Shown here piece by piece: positions 50,772 to 60,755 of a stretch of DNA of 64,000 bases. Origin of the DNA: Acidimicrobiales bacterium (GTDB lineage: Bacteria; Actinomycetota; Acidimicrobiia; Acidimicrobiales; Aldehydirespiratoraceae); NCBI GenBank assembly GCA_029247365.1, contig JAQWLJ010000033.1, forward strand, positions 124,001-188,000. Direction: 5' to 3'. A model generated the notes under the pieces. The model made no database searches. It was not told the origin of the DNA and worked only from the letters and a program-made list of their open reading frames with translations. The position numbers and the translations under genes were made by a program. The stretch's first letter is position 1, and each line of letters begins with the position of its first letter.

Positions 50772-51692
50772 ATGGCCCGAAGCACGCATCAGGCGCTCGC
50801 CGACGAGCGCAACGAGACGATCGAGATCTACATCAACGGGGAATTCTTCCCCCGCCACGAAGCGAAGATCTCAGTCTTCGACTCCGGCTTCCTCGTCGGC
50901 GACGGCGTGTGGGAGGGCATCCGGCTCCACCACGGCCGATTTGCGCATCTCGACCACCATCTCGACCGACTCTTCGCCGGGGCCGCGGCGATCGATCTTG
51001 ACATCGGGATGGATCGGGCAGGGGTTGAGGCCGCCTTGCGGGCGACCGTCGACCGCAACGGCATGAACGACATGGTCCACGCACGGCTGATGGTGACCCG
51101 CGGCGACAAGAAGACACCGAGTCAGCACCCGTCGAACAACATCGGCGGGCCGAACATGGTCATCATCGCAGAGCACAAGGCCGCCGACCCCGACGTGCGC
51201 GATCGAGGCATCTCGCTCTTCACCGCCACGGTGCGCCGACCGCCGCCCGACACGCTTGATCAGAAACTCAACTGCCACAGCAAGCTTCACGAGGTGATCG
51301 CCCTCATCCAGGCGACCAACGCGGGTGCCGACGAGGCCCTGATGCTCGACCCAACCGGCGCGGTCGCAACCTGCAACGCCACGAACTTCTTCGTGATCCG
51401 CAAGGGCGAAGTCTGGACGGCAACCGGCCAGTACAACCTCAACGGCATCACCTCAGCCCTCGTGTGCGACGTAGCCGAAGCCGCCGGCATCGCCGTGCAC
51501 AAGGCGCCGTTCTCATTGACCGACGTGTACTCCGCCGACGAGGCGTTCGTGACCGGCACATTCGGCGGGCTCACGCCGGTGCACACTGTCGACGGCCGCA
51601 CCATCGGTACCGGCGAGCAGGGCCCAATGACGGTGCGCTTACGCGAGCTCTACGAGGCCGAGATTGAGGCCGACGTGAGCAGCCGTTCGTGA
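50772..51692 (+). CDS. Class IV PLP-dependent aminotransferase (BCAT/D-amino-acid transaminase type)
   Basis: 306 residues. Fold-type IV signs: IYINGEFFPRHEAKISVFDSGFLVGDGVWEGIRLHHG at the start, the PLP-Lys in LNCHSKLHEV, and EALMLDPTGAVATCNATNFFVI. Amino-acid preference is not clear; class IV covers branched-chain and D-amino-acid transaminases and 4-amino-4-deoxychorismate lyase. Start ATG at 50772; GTG 50763 is the alternative. It probably shares a transcript with putA and with the following sulfotransferase-like gene. Confidence 0.88.
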   Translation: MARSTHQALADERNETIEIYINGEFFPRHEAKISVFDSGFLVGDGVWEGIRLHHGRFAHLDHHLDRLFAGAAAIDLDIGMDRAGVEAALRATVDRNGMNDMVHARLMVTRGDKKTPSQHPSNNIGGPNMVIIAEHKAADPDVRDRGISLFTATVRRPPPDTLDQKLNCHSKLHEVIALIQATNAGADEALMLDPTGAVATCNATNFFVIRKGEVWTATGQYNLNGITSALVCDVAEAAGIAVHKAPFSLTDVYSADEAFVTGTFGGLTPVHTVDGRTIGTGEQGPMTVRLRELYEAEIEADVSSRS

Positions 51693-51732
51693 TGTGGCGC
51701 GCTGCCGCGGTCTGCGAATGCGGCGACAAGCA

Positions 51733-52440
51733 ATGATCATCCAATGCTGGTCGGGGCCGCGGAACATCTCGACGGCACTCATGTACTCGTGGCGGGAACG
51801 GGCCGACTTCGCAGTGCTCGATGAGCCGTTCTACGCGTACAACATGACGCTCGACACGCGAGGCCATCCGGATCCGGACGAGGTGATCGCGAGCCAATCG
51901 AGCGACCCAAACGACGTGATCGACAACGTGATCTTTGGCGAGTACCCCACGCCACATCTGTACGTGAAGCAGATGGCGCATCACCTCAAGGGTGTTGATC
52001 GGGCTCATCTAGCCCGCACCCAGAACCTGTTGCTGACTCGCGACCCGGTCCAGATGCTTGCGTCGCTGTCGATTCAGGTGCCGGAGTGCACGCTGGCCGA
52101 CACCGGGCTGACCGAATGTGTCGAACTTCTCGACGCCGTGTTGGTCGAAGGCGGCCGGCCAGTCGTCATCGACTCGCAGCGATTGCTGGCCGATCCGCCA
52201 GCAATTCTCGCCGCCGTGTGCGAATCGCTCGGTTTGACCTTCGATCCGGCGATGCTCTCGTGGCCAGCCGGTCCGAAACCTGAGGATGGCGTCTGGGCCA
52301 AACACTGGTACACCAGCGTCCATCAGACGACAGCCTTCGCACGTCGCTCGCCTTCGAGCCATCCGGTGCCCGATCGGCTCGGAGCGATCCTCGAGGAAGC
52401 GGTTCCGCTCTACGAACGCCTGCTGGAGTTCGCGCTCTAG
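51733..52440 (+). CDS. Sulfotransferase-family-like protein
   Basis: 235 residues from ATG 51733 (upstream in-frame codons from 51694 lack a ribosome site). The N-terminal P-loop-like segment IIQCWSGPRNISTALMYSW resembles the PAPS 5'-phosphosulfate loop, and LLLTRDPVQMLASLSIQ corresponds to the 3'-phosphate-binding RDP motif. Such genes often travel with class IV aminotransferases; a role in the degradation or modification of amino-acid products is possible. Substrate unknown. Confidence 0.75.
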   Translation: MIIQCWSGPRNISTALMYSWRERADFAVLDEPFYAYNMTLDTRGHPDPDEVIASQSSDPNDVIDNVIFGEYPTPHLYVKQMAHHLKGVDRAHLARTQNLLLTRDPVQMLASLSIQVPECTLADTGLTECVELLDAVLVEGGRPVVIDSQRLLADPPAILAAVCESLGLTFDPAMLSWPAGPKPEDGVWAKHWYTSVHQTTAFARRSPSSHPVPDRLGAILEEAVPLYERLLEFAL

Positions 52441-52497
52441 GTTGAACCGTTTTGTGACGGACCAGCTTGTGACAGACCAGGCGATGCTGGGGTCCGA

Positions 52498-53280
52498 CTA
52501 CCAGTTGCAGCGCAGCGACATGCACGAGAGGCCGCCATCGATGCGGGCAGCCTCGTCCGCGTCGATCGTGACCACGGTGTAGCCCGCGCCGCGAAGGGTC
52601 CGCTCCGTTCGGGGGAAACCGGTCCGCATGAGAACGACGTCATTCACCCGGATGAGGTTGGCGGCAGGCTCCTCCCCGTCCGGGCAGACGATGACCTCGT
52701 ACCCCTCGAAGCATCCGCTTGCCGCCAGGCGAGCAGTCGAGAAGATCGTGCCCTCGTCAACGATTGCGCAGTCGGTCTTGAAGTGGAGGACATCAGGCGG
52801 TGTTTCAACAACCCGGACGGGCAGGCCTGTCGGTCCGAGCGCTTGCGCAAGGGCGTCGCTTCCCACCCGGTCGGTGCGGGCCGACAAGCCGACGAGGACC
52901 TCTGAGGTCGTGACAAGAATGTCGCCGCCGTCGACAAAGCCAAGCTCGACGCGTGCCACGGTGGCGAAGCGGGCTTCGAGATCAGCGACAACGGCGTCAG
53001 CCTCGCCCGCCCGGCTCGGCGCGCCTGGCCGTAAAACCGCAGCGTGGGTACCAATGCACAGCGCAGCGTCTTCAACGAACACCGCGTCGGGGTAGCCGGG
53101 CAGCTCGTCCATGACCTCGACGGTTACGCCCGCTGCGTCGAGCGCGTCGAGATAGGCGCGATGCTCATCGACAAATCGGCCGTAGTCGGGATTGGGACCG
53201 TCAATGGCTCGCAAGCCGTCGACAACCGACGGTGATGGCGGACGCACAAGCGCCTGGCGAAATCGGACAGGACTGATCAT
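52498..53280 (-). CDS. Dimethylarginine dimethylaminohydrolase-like protein (DDAH)
   Basis: Guanidine-modifying enzyme, 260 residues. Features: DAVFVEDAALCIGTHAAVLRPGAPSR with the catalytic Glu/Asp region, FVDGGDILVTTSEVLVGLSARTDRVG, HFKTDCAIVDEG with the catalytic His, and the C-terminal GLSCMSLRCNW with the Cys nucleophile. It would cleave methylated arginine to citrulline and (di)methylamine. Start ATG 53280 is 4 bp after the ABC ATPase stop at 53285, so it shares the operon of an amino-acid ABC transporter. Confidence 0.86.
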   Translation of the reverse strand: MISPVRFRQALVRPPSPSVVDGLRAIDGPNPDYGRFVDEHRAYLDALDAAGVTVEVMDELPGYPDAVFVEDAALCIGTHAAVLRPGAPSRAGEADAVVADLEARFATVARVELGFVDGGDILVTTSEVLVGLSARTDRVGSDALAQALGPTGLPVRVVETPPDVLHFKTDCAIVDEGTIFSTARLAASGCFEGYEVIVCPDGEEPAANLIRVNDVVLMRTGFPRTERTLRGAGYTVVTIDADEAARIDGGLSCMSLRCNW

Positions 53281-53284
53281 CGAT

Positions 53285-54022
53285 TCACGTCTCGAGGACC
53301 ATCCGAAGGAACTGCTTGGTGCGATCCTCCTTCGGGTTCCGCAGTACTTCGTCGGGAGCACCCTCTTCGATCACGATGCCGTCGTCCATGAACACGACTC
53401 GATCGGCGACCTCTTGGGCAAAGCCGATCTCGTGGGTAACCACCATCATCGTCATGCCCTCGGACGCGAGGGTGCGCATAACGTCGAGAACTTCCCCCAC
53501 CAGTTCAGGGTCGAGGGCCGACGTGGGCTCATCGAAGAGCATCATCTTCGGCTTCATGCTGAGTGCACGAGCGATTGCGACTCGCTGCTGCTGCCCCCCT
53601 GACAAGTGGGCCGGGTACGCGTGGATCTTGTCGGACAGGCCGACCCGCTCAAGCGTTTCCCGGGCAATACCGATCGCTTCATCCTTGGGACGTTTGAGCA
53701 CGCCGGTCTGCGCAACGGTGAGGTTCTTCAGCACGGTGAGATGCGGGAACAGATTGAACTGCTGGAAGACCATTCCGATGTCGGCACGAAGTTTGTCGAC
53801 ATCGGCATCGATTTCGGTGATGTTGGCCCCGTCGATCAGGATCGATCCACCGTTGGACTCCTCGAGACGGTTGATACAGCGAAGCAGGGTGGATTTTCCC
53901 GAGCCGGACGGCCCGAGTACACAGACCACCTCGCCGGTCTCGACGGTGAAGTCGATGCCCTTCAGAACTTCGAGGTCGCCAAACGACTTGTGGAGTTGTT
54001 GGACATGAATGGCATGCGTCAT
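53285..54022 (-). CDS. Polar amino-acid ABC transporter ATP-binding protein (GlnQ/HisP type)
   Basis: 245 residues. Walker [16 protein letters not shown]-loop [17 protein letters not shown], signature [15 protein letters not shown], Walker [22 protein letters not shown] and switch VTHEIGFA. The chain fits the PAAT subfamily. It overlaps the permease start by 4 bp. With the permease and the binding protein it forms a three-part importer; the linked DDAH suggests arginine derivatives, an inference only. Confidence 0.94.
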   Translation of the reverse strand: MTHAIHVQQLHKSFGDLEVLKGIDFTVETGEVVCVLGPSGSGKSTLLRCINRLEESNGGSILIDGANITEIDADVDKLRADIGMVFQQFNLFPHLTVLKNLTVAQTGVLKRPKDEAIGIARETLERVGLSDKIHAYPAHLSGGQQQRVAIARALSMKPKMMLFDEPTSALDPELVGEVLDVMRTLASEGMTMMVVTHEIGFAQEVADRVVFMDDGIVIEEGAPDEVLRNPKEDRTKQFLRMVLET

Positions 54023-54819
54023 CGGGCTTTGGCCGCCGATCGTTCGAGGCGCCGCACAAGGAAGGTGAGCGGCAGCGTGATGAGCAGATACAGAACCGCC
54101 ACGACGGTGAGCGGCGTTGCGTTTCGCTCGGCGTTCATGAAGTCGCGAGCAAACTTGGTGAGCTCCTTGGTTCCTGGCGTCGAGCCGAGGATGAAGAACA
54201 ACGATGTGTCCTTGATGAGGAGCACGAGTTCATTGGTCAGTGGCGGGATGATGATGCGGAAGGCCTGAGGCAAGATGATCGTAAACATCGTGCGCGTCTG
54301 CGACATGCCGAGCGATCGGGCAGCTTCAGTCTGCCCTTTTGGCACTGCCTCAATGCCGGCCCGCAGCGTCTCGGCCATGTACGCGCCCGCCACGATGGCG
54401 AGACCGACCGAACCTCGGCCGAGCACACCACCGGGAATGCGAAAGCCGCTGAACGCGATCGGCAACCCGAACCCCACGAACAGGAGCGTGATGAGTGCGG
54501 GCAGGCCACGGAACAGCTCGATATAGGCGATCGCGAACGCACGGAACGGCCTGATGCTCGACAGCCGCATCAGCGCCAGCGCCAGCGCCAGCACCATGCC
54601 GAGCACAAACGACACCGCCGTGTAGAGCGCGGTGTTCTTCACCGCCGAGGTGATGACCTCGGGGAACATGTCGGCCGCAATCTCGGTGTTGAAGAAGTTC
54701 TTCTGAACCTTCGGCCAATCGGCGGCGACGACGATCAGAGCCACGATGACAGCCGCGAGGCCGTACATCGCGATCTGGTAGTAGCGGGCGCGTTGACGCG
54801 GAGTGAGCTTTGGCATCAT
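54019..54819 (-). CDS. Polar amino-acid ABC transporter permease (HisM/GlnP type)
   Basis: 266 residues with about 5-6 membrane helices. The His/Glu/Gln/Arg/opine permease motifs are [23 protein letters not shown] and [34 protein letters not shown] with the EAA loop. It overlaps the ATPase by ATGA. Only one permease gene is seen, so a homodimer is expected. Confidence 0.92.
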   Translation of the reverse strand: MMPKLTPRQRARYYQIAMYGLAAVIVALIVVAADWPKVQKNFFNTEIAADMFPEVITSAVKNTALYTAVSFVLGMVLALALALMRLSSIRPFRAFAIAYIELFRGLPALITLLFVGFGLPIAFSGFRIPGGVLGRGSVGLAIVAGAYMAETLRAGIEAVPKGQTEAARSLGMSQTRTMFTIILPQAFRIIIPPLTNELVLLIKDTSLFFILGSTPGTKELTKFARDFMNAERNATPLTVVAVLYLLITLPLTFLVRRLERSAAKAR

Positions 54820-54830
54820 GAGAAAACGAA

Positions 54831-54862
54831 TGAGGGGCCGGACCTTACGGCCCGACCCCTCA
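54831..54862 (-). terminator. Intrinsic terminator between binding protein and permease genes
   Basis: TGAGGGG..CGG pairs with CCG..CCCCTCA (7 bp plus 3 bp with one mismatch, loop ACCTTACG). On the minus strand it lies 25 bp after the binding-protein stop and 12 bp before the permease start. Like the livK terminator it probably sets a higher level for the binding protein. Confidence 0.7.
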
Positions 54863-54887
54863 TCGGATCAAACGTTGTGATTCAGGC

Positions 54888-55670
54888 TCAGGCGCCCGGG
54901 AACCACTCGCCGTAGATGTCGTCATAGGTGCCGTTGTCTTGCAGCTTGGCAAGCGACTCGTTCACGGCGGCGAGGAGATCCTCGGCGCCGTCTTCCTGGA
55001 CCGCGAAGCCGTAGAACTCGCCAGTCTCATAGGACTCGATGACCATGGCCCCACCGGTGTCGTCGACGTAGCCCTGATTGCCGACGAGGTCGGTGATCAC
55101 ACCGTCGACGTCACCGGCTTCGAGCGCGAGGTACAGCGCACCGATGTCGTCGAATGCAACAACATCGACACCGGCTGGGGTGTTGTCCTGCAGCCAGATC
55201 TCGCCGGTGGTGCCGGACTGAACGGCAACTGCACCAAGGTCGGCGAGAGCGCCGGCGGAGCTGCCGTCGGAGACGAGGAGCGACTGCTTGCCCTCGAAGT
55301 ACGCGTCGGAGAAATCGATGTTCTCTTCGCGCTCTTCGGTGATGGTGATCGACGCTGCGGAGATGTCGCAGTCGCCAGCCTCGGTCGCGAGACCGCTGGT
55401 GATTGCGTCCCAGCCCGGGGTCGCCACGGCGAGACCGAGGCCCAGGTCGTCGGCGATGGCCCGCATCAGCTCGATGTCAAAGCCGGTGAAGCCGCCTTCC
55501 GCATCGGGATCTTCGAACTCCATCGGCGGGTAGGGCACGTCGGTGCAGACGGTGAGCGTGTCGGCCGCGACGAGGCCGAGTTCGCCACCGCCGTCGTCGT
55601 CGCCGCAGGCGGCGGCGAAGAGACCGAGGGTGAGCAGCAGCGCAAGAAGCTGCAGCAGTCGCTTAGACAT
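54888..55670 (-). CDS. Polar amino-acid ABC transporter substrate-binding lipoprotein (family 3)
   Basis: 260 residues. Signal with lipobox FAAAC (Cys22), then an acidic CGDDDGGGE linker. SBP_bac_3 features: CTDVPYPPMEFEDPDAEGGFTGFDIELMRAIADDLG, DISAASITITEEREENIDFSDAYFEGKQ and the closing DIYGEWFPGA. ATG 55670 with GGAGGACTC before it. Binding of Arg, methylarginine, Glu/Gln or other polar amino acids cannot be told apart; the DDAH link suggests Arg-like ligands. Confidence 0.92.
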   Translation of the reverse strand: MSKRLLQLLALLLTLGLFAAACGDDDGGGELGLVAADTLTVCTDVPYPPMEFEDPDAEGGFTGFDIELMRAIADDLGLGLAVATPGWDAITSGLATEAGDCDISAASITITEEREENIDFSDAYFEGKQSLLVSDGSSAGALADLGAVAVQSGTTGEIWLQDNTPAGVDVVAFDDIGALYLALEAGDVDGVITDLVGNQGYVDDTGGAMVIESYETGEFYGFAVQEDGAEDLLAAVNESLAKLQDNGTYDDIYGEWFPGA

Positions 55671-55754
55671 GAGTCCTCCAAGAAAGGGTTTCGCTCTCGA
55701 CATTTGGGGAGAGCCTCAAAAGGCTATCTGAGTCCCGCGCCGAGTGGCACCCTC

Positions 55755-56573
55755 TCACCCGATAGAGCGGGGGAGCATCAGCCCGAGCAGCTCGCGGAAG
55801 AGCTTCGCCGCGACCATCGCCGTGAGGCCGTGGACGTCTCGGTCGGGGTTGATCTCAACAAGGTCAGCGCCGACCACCTCCACGCCCTGCGCACTGACCT
55901 GCGCCAGCGCAACCAAGAGCTGACGAGTCGACCAGCCCCCGGGTTCGAAGTGTGACATGCCAGGAGCGAACGCCGGATCGAGCACATCGATGTCGATCGA
56001 GACATAGACCGGTCCGGTCAGGGCGGGCACGGAGGCCTCGGTGTCACGTGCCTCCAAAACATCAACGCCGAACCGGTCGGCTTGTTTGCGTTGGTGTGGC
56101 GTCATCGTGCGGATCCCCATTTGCACGAGACGGCCAACCTTGCCCTCCTCCATGATCCGGGCGAACGGGCAGGCGTGGGAGTACCGGTCACCGTCGAGTT
56201 CGTCGTAGAGGTCGGGATGAGCGTCGAAGTGAACGATGGTGAGGTCGGCATACCGCTCAGCCATCGCCTGGACCAGCGGCCATGTCACCAGATGGTCGCC
56301 CCCGATGGACAGCAGCTTCGAGCCGTCGGCGATGGCTTTGGCGGCAGCGCTGCGTATTAGCGCGGTCGCCGCGTGGACGTCATCGGGGAGTTCGAGATCA
56401 CCGAGATCGGTCCAATCGGCACCCGTGGCTGGATCGAAGTCACGACCGTCCTCGGTGCACCAATTCGCAGAACCGTTGTTGAGTGCCGTTCGAACGACCG
56501 GCGGCGCGAGAGCTGGGCCCCGAAGGTACGACGAGTGCGTGTCGTAAGGGACGCCAAGAACCTTGATCGTCAA
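55755..56573 (-). CDS. Ureohydrolase (arginase/agmatinase/formiminoglutamase family)
   Basis: 272 residues if TTG 56573 is used, which has a strong GAGGAGG site 5 bp away. ATG 56615 is the alternative but would overlap fdhD more. The binuclear Mn ligands are in GGDHLVTWP, HFDAHPDLYDE and SIDIDVLDPAFAPG. The LGVPYDTHSSYLRGP start is typical of agmatinase-like proteins. It lies 84 bp upstream of the polar amino-acid transporter set on the same strand and could act on arginine, agmatine or guanidino acids. The stop TGA is at 55755. Confidence 0.88.
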   Translation of the reverse strand: MTIKVLGVPYDTHSSYLRGPALAPPVVRTALNNGSANWCTEDGRDFDPATGADWTDLGDLELPDDVHAATALIRSAAAKAIADGSKLLSIGGDHLVTWPLVQAMAERYADLTIVHFDAHPDLYDELDGDRYSHACPFARIMEEGKVGRLVQMGIRTMTPHQRKQADRFGVDVLEARDTEASVPALTGPVYVSIDIDVLDPAFAPGMSHFEPGGWSTRQLLVALAQVSAQGVEVVGADLVEINPDRDVHGLTAMVAAKLFRELLGLMLPRSIG

Positions 56574-56583
56574 CCTGTCCTCC

Positions 56584-57381
56584 TCAGGCGTCAACGTAGA
56601 TCTCGAGCGCGCCATCGCGTGCGAACCCACCGAGCTGAAGGCCAGCTCGTTGCGCGGTAGCAACCGCGAGCGCCGTTGGCGCGCTGACGGCAACCAGAGC
56701 CCGGAAGCCAGCTGCCCACGCCTTATGGACGAGCTCGAAGCTGGCCCGCCCGCTCACCACAACCGCTTTGCCGGTCGCCGGCAACTGACCGTCGAGAAGC
56801 ATCCGGCCCGCGAGCTTGTCGACTGCGTTGTGGCGTCCGACATCTTCTCGGGCCAGCGCAACCCCACCCTCGGCGTCGACCACACCCGCAGCATGCACGG
56901 CACCCGTGGCGTCGAACAGGTCCTGCATGGGCCGGAGCTTGATGGGTGCGTCGGCGAGCACACCCCACTCGATCGCATCCCCGACCAGAGGGTCGAGCTT
57001 CGCAGCGAGCTCATCGATCTCGTCGGTGCCGCAAAATCCGCACGACGAGGTCGTGGTCGCGAGCCGAGGGGTCGGTTCAGGGGCCTTGCCGCCCGTCGAC
57101 ACCGTGACAATGTTGAACGCCGTCGCTGCGGCCGAGCCGTTGGCGCAGTACTTGACCTCAAGCACTTTGTGGCCGTCAAGAAGACCTTCGTTGTGACAAA
57201 AGCCGACCGCAAGCTCGAAGTCATTCCCCGGCGTGCGCATCGTGGTCGCGACTCGGTGGCCGTCAAGCTCGATCGCCATCGGCTCTTCGACGGCAAGAGT
57301 TACCGGTCGGCGGCCACGACTCGGCTCGCCGAACGACCACGGCCGGACTAGTCGCTGCTCGCTGCGCTTGCGCGGGCTCAT
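56584..57381 (-). CDS. fdhD: Formate dehydrogenase accessory sulfurtransferase
   Basis: Moco sulfuration factor for formate dehydrogenases, 265 residues. The sulfur-shuttle Cys pair is in TSSCGFCGTDEI (CxxC). Other marks: DFELAVGFCHNEGLL and EDVGRHNAVDKLAGR. Start ATG 57381; ATG 57411 is an alternative. It overlaps neither neighbour except for the 11-bp spacing to the ureohydrolase. FdhD proteins often serve selenocysteine formate dehydrogenases, which would fit a Sec-using genome, but no fdh gene is in the window. Confidence 0.93.
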   Translation of the reverse strand: MSPRKRSEQRLVRPWSFGEPSRGRRPVTLAVEEPMAIELDGHRVATTMRTPGNDFELAVGFCHNEGLLDGHKVLEVKYCANGSAAATAFNIVTVSTGGKAPEPTPRLATTTSSCGFCGTDEIDELAAKLDPLVGDAIEWGVLADAPIKLRPMQDLFDATGAVHAAGVVDAEGGVALAREDVGRHNAVDKLAGRMLLDGQLPATGKAVVVSGRASFELVHKAWAAGFRALVAVSAPTALAVATAQRAGLQLGGFARDGALEIYVDA

Positions 57382-57559
57382 AGACCCCAGGCTACGCCTG
57401 CGCCAGTCCAACTACCGTCTGTTCATGCCCGCTTCGGCGCGATGCTCAGGTGGGAGAGCCCACCGGAGGACCTCGTATCGAGAGCCACCGCCATTGCGGC
57501 CTGCCTCGAGGACCTCTGGATCATCCAAAACCTCAACAGGGCGGGCGCGATCAGCCCAA

Positions 57560-58048
57560 CTACCCCTGACGGATCAGGCTGCTCGTGAGGTGATGTGTGA
57601 GCGGCTCGCCCATCGCCGCCATCCAGAAGTCACAGGTGAGCGTGCCACCCTTGACCACGTAACGCCGACGGGTCTCTCTCACGAGCTTCGCCGACGGTGC
57701 GGTGTGAACACCGACCGACGACACGTCGACTTCGACGCCAGCCTCTGTCTCGGTGATCGTACCGGTGAGTATCTCGACGATTCCCGACGGCTGGCTCAGT
57801 ACCAACTCGATTGTGCCATCACCCTGCGGTCGGAAGTAGCCAGCCTCGGCATGTAAGGGCAGGCCCGACTCGCGCTCCCTGGTGCGCTGATTCATCGCCA
57901 CAAAAGGCTTGCCGACGTGACCGAACACCAATATCTCGCCATACGAGAACGAATCGATGGTGGGGTAGGCGCCCTCTCCCGATCCCTGCCACTCACCAAG
58001 CAGCGGGATCAGCGTCGCGTTCAACGGATGCAATTCAAGATCCGGCAT
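57560..58048 (-). CDS. Nitrobindin-family heme-binding beta-barrel protein
   Basis: 162 residues. GEWQGSGEGAYPTIDSFSYGEILVFGHVGKPF is the diagnostic nitrobindin N-terminus (GxWxGxGxGxYPT). FRPQGDGTIELVLSQPSGIVEI and a C-terminal EPLTHHLTSSL segment with the conserved His that binds heme. Members bind heme b and react with nitric oxide or peroxynitrite. 178 bp separate it from fdhD; no gene is seen in that gap. Likely cytoplasmic. Confidence 0.9.
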   Translation of the reverse strand: MPDLELHPLNATLIPLLGEWQGSGEGAYPTIDSFSYGEILVFGHVGKPFVAMNQRTRERESGLPLHAEAGYFRPQGDGTIELVLSQPSGIVEILTGTITETEAGVEVDVSSVGVHTAPSAKLVRETRRRYVVKGGTLTCDFWMAAMGEPLTHHLTSSLIRQG

Positions 58049-58082
58049 GGCCGCACCCTAACCCACCGAGAAAACGGGCCCA

Positions 58083-58103
58083 GCCCCCGCACAATGCGAG
58101 GGC
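58083..58103 (-). terminator. Likely groEL terminator
   Basis: GCCC.CGC pairs with GCG.GGGC (one C/A mismatch, ACAAT loop). On the minus strand it lies 75 bp after the groEL stop and is followed by TGGGCCCGTTTTCTC, a partial T-run. The nitrobindin gene begins 35 bp further on. Confidence 0.6.
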
Positions 58104-58177
58104 CGAGCTTCGGTTCTATAGGAACAGCGAGCTTTCTCTGGTCTCAACTGCCTCCTGGAGACTTTCGAGCGTTCGGC

Positions 58178-59852
<1,675 letters not shown>

Positions 59853-59895
59853 TTCAACCGCGGCAGGTCCCGAATCGCAACCCAACGATCACCGA

Positions 59896-60168
59896 TCAGC
59901 CACCAGCGACTGCAGGCACGACCGAGACAACGGAATCAGGACCGAGCAGCGTCTCCAGCCCGTCGAGCGTGCGGCACTCAGCCTCACCGACGAAGACATT
60001 GACGAAGCCGTACAGGCGGCCCGCTTCGTCGATGATCCGGTCCGCAAGGTCCGGGTGCTCGGCCGCAACTGCACGAATTGCTGCGCCGAGATCCTCAGCC
60101 GCAACGCCGATCTCCGCTGCGCCGCCGGCAAGCGGACGCAGCGTGTTTGGGATCCGGAGAAGGGCCAC
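59896..60168 (-). CDS. MoaD/ThiS-family small sulfur-carrier-like protein
   Basis: 90 residues from GTG 60168. It has the beta-grasp order LLRIPNTLRPLAGG, AIRAVAAEHPDLADRII, LYGFVNVFVG and the C-terminal VAGG that would be adenylated and thiocarboxylated. It may serve molybdopterin, cysteine or another sulfur pathway. A matching MoeB/ThiF-like activating enzyme is not in the window. It lies 43 bp upstream of the CIRCE element on the same strand as groEL but likely has its own transcript. Confidence 0.8.
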   Translation of the reverse strand: MALLRIPNTLRPLAGGAAEIGVAAEDLGAAIRAVAAEHPDLADRIIDEAGRLYGFVNVFVGEAECRTLDGLETLLGPDSVVSVVPAVAGG

Positions 60169-60313
60169 CGCCGCTGATGGTAGCGGCCAAGCATGAGGCG
60201 GACGACATGGGCGAGCAGGCCATTGGGGCCATTTCGACAGAAAATGGTTCAGTCGACGGAACTTGGTGACGACACCTCACCTAGCACGCAGCTTTCACCA
60301 CCCGAGGTTCTGT

Positions 60314-60517
60314 ATGCCCACTGATACCGCTCTGCTCAACGACCGGCTGAGCGAACTCGTTGCCTGCCTGAGCGGCAGCCCCGAGATGGTCGTTCGGGAT
60401 GTGGTCGAGCAGTCGATGAACAAAGACAGCCAGGCCGATGCACTCCGCCACGTCGCCGCTGCGCTCGTGAAGCTGCGCCGCGACGACGAGCGCCAACGAG
60501 TCCACTCCCTCGCCTAG
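60314..60517 (+). CDS. Small hypothetical protein
   Basis: 67 residues from ATG 60314: TDTALLNDRLSELVACLSGSPEMVVRDVVEQSMNKDSQADALRHVAAALVKLRRDDERQRV, mostly helical and charged. The codon use looks real, and the frame is divergent from the MoaD-like gene. I do not recognise a family. No obvious strong ribosome site is seen, so a GTG start at 60263 is not excluded. Confidence 0.45.
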   Translation: MPTDTALLNDRLSELVACLSGSPEMVVRDVVEQSMNKDSQADALRHVAAALVKLRRDDERQRVHSLA

Positions 60518-60557
60518 CCGACCGTCCTTGCCCCTCATGCGGTCGTACAATTGCGAC

Positions 60558-60755
60558 ATGACGACGGAGCAACCCGCACCAACAGGCCCATCGCTTCCTG
60601 CCCAGATCTTCATCGGTGCCGTCGTGTTGCTCATCGTCGTGCTGCTGATGCGCTGGATCCTCTTCACGATCCTCGGGACGCTCCGGTTCATCTTGATCGT
60701 CGTCGCGATCGTCGCCGCCGGCTTCTGGGCCATCACGGCGAAAGGAAACCGCTGA
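60558..60755 (+). CDS. Small membrane protein
   Basis: 65 residues from ATG 60558: a polar N-terminus (TTEQPAPTGPSLP), one or two hydrophobic helices (IFIGAVVLLIVVLLMRWILFTILGTLRFILIVVAIVAAGFWAI) and a short TAKGNR end. Function unknown. Its 3' end overlaps the convergent glycerate kinase gene by 23 bp. Confidence 0.6.
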   Translation: MTTEQPAPTGPSLPAQIFIGAVVLLIVVLLMRWILFTILGTLRFILIVVAIVAAGFWAITAKGNR

